A stretch of 9,519 bases of DNA, from assembly GCA_905210885.1 (NCBI GenBank), contig CAJLYO010000054.1, positions 1 through 9,519 of the forward strand, written 5' to 3'. Within the stretch, counting starts at the first letter, position 1. Every line of letters starts with the position of its first letter. Source of the DNA: an uncultured Eubacteriales bacterium (lineage in GTDB: Bacteria; Bacillota; Clostridia; Monoglobales; Firm-18). A program made the position numbers and the translations under genes. Under the pieces are notes generated by a model. It worked only from the letters and a program-made list of their open reading frames with translations. It had not been told where the DNA came from and did no database searches. Shown here one piece after another: positions 6,467-9,519 of the stretch.

Positions 6467-9400
6467 TTAATCCTCCCAAATATAGAACAGTCTGTCGGTA
6501 AACAGGTCGTCAAATTCCGACGCGTCAAGCCCGTCTGCCTCAGCATTGCCTACCGATATGTTGCCGATTGGGTGCCTTCCGCCTTTATAGTAATTTGTGT
6601 TTGCAAATCTGATTGACGGGACGCCTCCGCCGCGGCTGTCAAGTATGGACAGTGCAAGGGTGTAGCAGCCGTCCTTCAAATTATCCGGCAGACTAAAGCT
6701 TTCCGAAACCGTATAAACCGGCGTTTTTGAGTAGTCGCCCTCAGGCTGCCATGTGCGTATATCGGTATTTTTAAGCCGCGTTTTCCACACGACTTCCTTT
6801 GTTTTCGGGTCTAAAAGCGAAAGCTCCAAAGGCTCGTTGTAATATATGGGCGCACTTCCGGTGTTTGCAACGGTAAAGCTTACGTCAAGCTGTCCGCCGG
6901 GGGTGCATGACTTCGTAAAACGTGCGTTTTGCAAAACAAACCGATAGCCCATTGCTTTTTGAATTTCCACGGCGCCGGCTGTGGTATCGGGGTCGTTTTT
7001 ATCGTATTTTGCAATCCAGCTTAAGCTTGTGCAGTGGGTGTAGCGGATAAGCTCGATATACCGGTCACGGTAATTTATAACCGCGTCATTCGGGTTTTCG
7101 CCAAGCTGTTCGCCCCAGTCGAAGGCTGTTTCGCCGTATGTCGGCACACGTTTCCAGATATCTTTAAAATAATCGTCCTCAAACATATCAAGCAGAGAAA
7201 GATTATCCCAGTGACCGAAGGAATCCCAGTGGGTTCCGAACTCGTATTCCTTAAAAAATGTCATATGAGGTACAATGTTTGTAAGCACCTGTTTATTTTT
7301 AAAATATTTATGAAACGCCTCGGACATAAGCGCCGCAACGTCCTCCGACGGTCCCGGCGACTGCATTTCGCCCCACTGACCGATTATGCCCATCTGGATA
7401 AACGCAACCCTGGGGTCGTTATCAAATGCAAGGGCAAGTTTTTTTATCATATTTTCAAGGCGGCGTTTAAACTGCTCGCTTGTATAATCGCCGTTTGTCA
7501 TATCGGCAGGCCAGAAGTACTGAGGCGGAAAATGAAGTACCAAAAACACGTTTGCCTTGCAATTGTTTTCGGCATAGCCTTCAAAGGCTGTTTTTGCATA
7601 TTCCTTTATTTTTTCCACGCCGTCGCTTTCGCTGTTTTCAAGGACGTTCCAGTATATTTTGTGGGAAACGAGGGTAACGTAAGGCTCGCCGGGGGTGTTT
7701 CTGAAGCCTTTATAGGGGTTTGCAAAGGCAAGGGGATATTCAGAAAAGCTTACAAATTCGGTGTTTTCACAGGGGATATACACCTTTGAATACAGCCGCG
7801 CAAGCATCGCCGCCGCCTGAGCTCTGGTAACGTTTTCGCCGCGGTTTCCGTCCTGCAGCACCTGTATGCCACCGTCTTCGTGCGCCGCTTTTATAAGGCG
7901 CTCAAGCTCGCCGCGCTTTATGTACGCGTCATAATCCGCGAAATCTCCATCAGAAAGCCAGCCGCGTGAAACCGCCGCATCGATGTAGGGCTTTGCCCAG
8001 TCGGTATCGTCCCTTGTAACCGTCACATTTTTTACGCCGCAAAGCATTTTTATGCTCTCCTTAACGGTAACAAGTCCGTCGGGGCGGACAGTGCCGTCGG
8101 CATATCCCGTCATAACGCCGAGATTGCCCATAAGCTTAAGCTCCTGCTGTGCCCAGTGCCCCGAAACATCGTTCCATGAATCATAGGGATTTTCCGTAAC
8201 GGAAGCAAGGGTCTGCGGAGCCGGGCGCGGTCCGATATTTCCGAGCTTTGTTATTTCCCGAACCTTTATGCTGTATATATCTATGCTGTCAAGATAATTG
8301 GTTCTGCAAAATTCGATACCGCCGCCCTCAAAGGCAGAATCGTTTAAAACAAGCAGCGGATATTCAAAATTCGGGTAGCTTTTGCTTTTTGAATAAAGCC
8401 TGAACTCGCCGCCGCTTACGTCTATTTTAAGCTGTAATTTCCGTCCGTTACCCAGATAGAAAATTTTCTGCCCCACCCATTCCGTACTGCCGTTTACGCA
8501 CTTGTAAACCTGAATAACGCTTCCGGTTTCGTTTGTCCTGAAAAAGCAGTAATTGTTTTCGTCCTTTATGCAAAACTTAAACCAGGGGGCGGAGCCGCAC
8601 GAAACGCCGCTTTTATTAAGGGCAAGCTCCGTTTCGGCGGAATAGCCGCCGCGGCTCATGCTGTCCGCGTAAAGCTCGCCGGTTACACGTGCCGCCGTTC
8701 CGTTTTCGGTATTGACAATTTCGGTATTTTTATGCACGTCGGTAAAGCCGCCGAGGCTTCCGTCTGAAAACGAGGTATCGATATACGTTTTTCCGTACTC
8801 CGTATCGCTGTACGGCTCCGGTTTTTGTATGCCCTCAAAGGCGTCGTCCTCCTCCCCGTCGGCAAGCGGGCGCGCGGTTATAAGAAGGTTATCTATATAG
8901 AAACAGTCGGTGCGCCCTCTGGAAAATCCGAGGGGTCCCGGCAGGTTCGGCGACTGCTCGTCATATGTAAAAAGCGGCTTTTTTTCGTCATTTATATAAA
9001 GGGAAATCTGCTCGCGCGAAACATCGATACGCACATAAAACCACTTATTGTTAAGGGAATACACGGGATAGTCCGCCTCGCACACGACCTTGCCGTTTTT
9101 CCGAAGCGTTGCGCCTTCAATTCCGTCCTTGCTCTCGAAAAAGATATCGTAACGAGCTTCGGGGCGCAGGGATTTTATGTATATGTCCGGCCACGCATTG
9201 CCGCGGTTTTCCTCGGGGATTGAAAACTTCATGTTAAACTCCATGCGAAAATCCGCAAGCTTGCGCACATTTTCAAAATTAACGTAATCATACTGAGAAA
9301 CGGAGTATACGGTGTTTCCGTTTTCGTTTACAAGCACCGGCGAGTTTTCGGAAACCTGCCAGTTTGCGGTCTTTTTGTTTTCAAAATCCTGAAACCACAA

Positions 9401-9519
9401 AACGCGCCTGTCCGTTTTATCGGGCGACGGAATTTTAACCGCCCCGTCCTCTGCCGCGGCATGAACGCTTACAGGCTCCGCAAGGGGCAAAAGTCCGGGG
9501 GACGCAAAGCAGGTTACGG
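6467..9519 (-). CDS. Secreted SLH-anchored multidomain protein with LamG-like modules and DUF4874/DUF4832-like glycosidase barrel (5' partial)
   Basis: The frame is open to the window edge, so the true start lies beyond 9519. The visible N-terminus (VTCFASPGLLPLAEPVSVHA, then AAEDG) looks like the end of a signal peptide with cleavage near VHA/AA. A TTG at 9490 lies inside it and is probably not the start. Counting from that codon: a LamG/concanavalin-like module at about 28-208 (WFQDFEN to FYIDNLLI), a second at about 235-412, SLH repeats at about 438-485 and 494-535 with a partial third at 548-568 (GENVTRAQAAAMLARLY), then a barrel at about 585-850. The barrel has FANPYKGFRNTP, DPRVAFIQMGIIGQWGEMQ with Glu708 as candidate acid/base, and PTYGETAFDWGEQ with Glu787 as a possible nucleophile. 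A beta-sandwich follows from about 850 to 980. SLH repeats normally bind cell-wall secondary polymers, so the protein should sit on the cell surface. The barrel is a distant paralog of the two cytoplasmic proteins. It is the first visible gene of the operon. Confidence 0.8.
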   Translation of the reverse strand, partial: VTCFASPGLLPLAEPVSVHAAAEDGAVKIPSPDKTDRRVLWFQDFENKKTANWQVSENSPVLVNENGNTVYSVSQYDYVNFENVRKLADFRMEFNMKFSIPEENRGNAWPDIYIKSLRPEARYDIFFESKDGIEGATLRKNGKVVCEADYPVYSLNNKWFYVRIDVSREQISLYINDEKKPLFTYDEQSPNLPGPLGFSRGRTDCFYIDNLLITARPLADGEEDDAFEGIQKPEPYSDTEYGKTYIDTSFSDGSLGGFTDVHKNTEIVNTENGTAARVTGELYADSMSRGGYSAETELALNKSGVSCGSAPWFKFCIKDENNYCFFRTNETGSVIQVYKCVNGSTEWVGQKIFYLGNGRKLQLKIDVSGGEFRLYSKSKSYPNFEYPLLVLNDSAFEGGGIEFCRTNYLDSIDIYSIKVREITKLGNIGPRPAPQTLASVTENPYDSWNDVSGHWAQQELKLMGNLGVMTGYADGTVRPDGLVTVKESIKMLCGVKNVTVTRDDTDWAKPYIDAAVSRGWLSDGDFADYDAYIKRGELERLIKAAHEDGGIQVLQDGNRGENVTRAQAAAMLARLYSKVYIPCENTEFVSFSEYPLAFANPYKGFRNTPGEPYVTLVSHKIYWNVLENSESDGVEKIKEYAKTAFEGYAENNCKANVFLVLHFPPQYFWPADMTNGDYTSEQFKRRLENMIKKLALAFDNDPRVAFIQMGIIGQWGEMQSPGPSEDVAALMSEAFHKYFKNKQVLTNIVPHMTFFKEYEFGTHWDSFGHWDNLSLLDMFEDDYFKDIWKRVPTYGETAFDWGEQLGENPNDAVINYRDRYIELIRYTHCTSLSWIAKYDKNDPDTTAGAVEIQKAMGYRFVLQNARFTKSCTPGGQLDVSFTVANTGSAPIYYNEPLELSLLDPKTKEVVWKTRLKNTDIRTWQPEGDYSKTPVYTVSESFSLPDNLKDGCYTLALSILDSRGGGVPSIRFANTNYYKGGRHPIGNISVGNAEADGLDASEFDDLFTDRLFYIWED
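6471..6477 (-). promoter_or_regulatory. Shine-Dalgarno site that decides the DUF5107 start
   Basis: GGGAGGA on the minus strand falls within the last codons (Trp-Glu-Asp) of the surface-protein gene and is six bases before ATG 6464. It supports ATG 6464 over the TTG at 6479, which lies upstream of this site. It also shows the operon was compacted to a 2-bp gap. Confidence 0.8.

Noticed and set aside
6313..6546. Minus-strand 77-codon frame bridging the surface-protein and DUF5107 genes
   Set aside because: It overlaps both real genes in another frame and has no recognisable motif. The 2-bp junction with a good Shine-Dalgarno site explains this region fully.
7034..7789. Plus-strand open frame of 251 codons opposite the surface-protein barrel
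   Set aside because: It lies wholly antisense to a well-supported coding region and its translation matches no domain I recognise. The composition fits a shadow frame.
9488..9490. TTG at 9490 as the start of the surface protein
   Set aside because: The frame stays open to the window edge and the residues before it continue a signal-peptide-like segment, so the real start lies outside the window.

Overview
The window joins two DNA blocks of very different base composition. Positions 1 to about 1662 are extremely AT-rich, with A/T-ending codons, as in a low-GC Firmicute or Tenericute-like genome. From about 1663 to 9519 the DNA is close to half G+C, as in a gut-type Clostridia genome. The right block encodes an S-layer-homology (SLH) cell-surface protein, which points to a Gram-positive-type envelope. 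The change happens within a few bases inside non-coding sequence. A chimeric metagenomic contig is the simplest explanation, and insertion of foreign DNA is the alternative.

Left block, all on the minus strand. Positions 1-955 hold the N-terminal 318 residues of a membrane protein with an Asn-rich tail, three membrane segments and a DUF5050-like extracytoplasmic part. It has a textbook sigma-A promoter and Shine-Dalgarno site. Upstream of it lie two decayed remnants of the C-terminal end of an FtsW/RodA/SpoVE-family (SEDS) protein. One (1385-1627) keeps an open frame with the family signature. The other (about 1144-1196) is visible only as a frame-damaged 53-nt copy.

Right block, all on the minus strand. 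Four genes form one tight operon, read from 9519 down to 1717. First is a secreted SLH protein with two LamG-like modules and a C-terminal glycosidase-like barrel (5' end outside the window). Second is a DUF5107-TPR protein. Third and fourth are closely related cytoplasmic glycosidase-like barrel proteins made by tandem duplication. Gene junctions are +2 nt, +9 nt and a 4-nt ATGA overlap, with Shine-Dalgarno sites inside the preceding gene or stop codon.

The same barrel module (NP-K-G start motif, DPRV...WGE core, C-terminal beta-sandwich) occurs three times in this operon, once at the cell surface and twice in the cytoplasm, around a mutarotase-like DUF5107 protein. I infer an uncharacterised carbohydrate-processing locus: the surface protein acts on or binds an external glycan and the cytoplasmic proteins handle imported products. 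No transporter, regulator or well-known glycosidase lies in the window, so the substrate cannot be named. No tRNA, rRNA, CRISPR array or complete mobile element was found.
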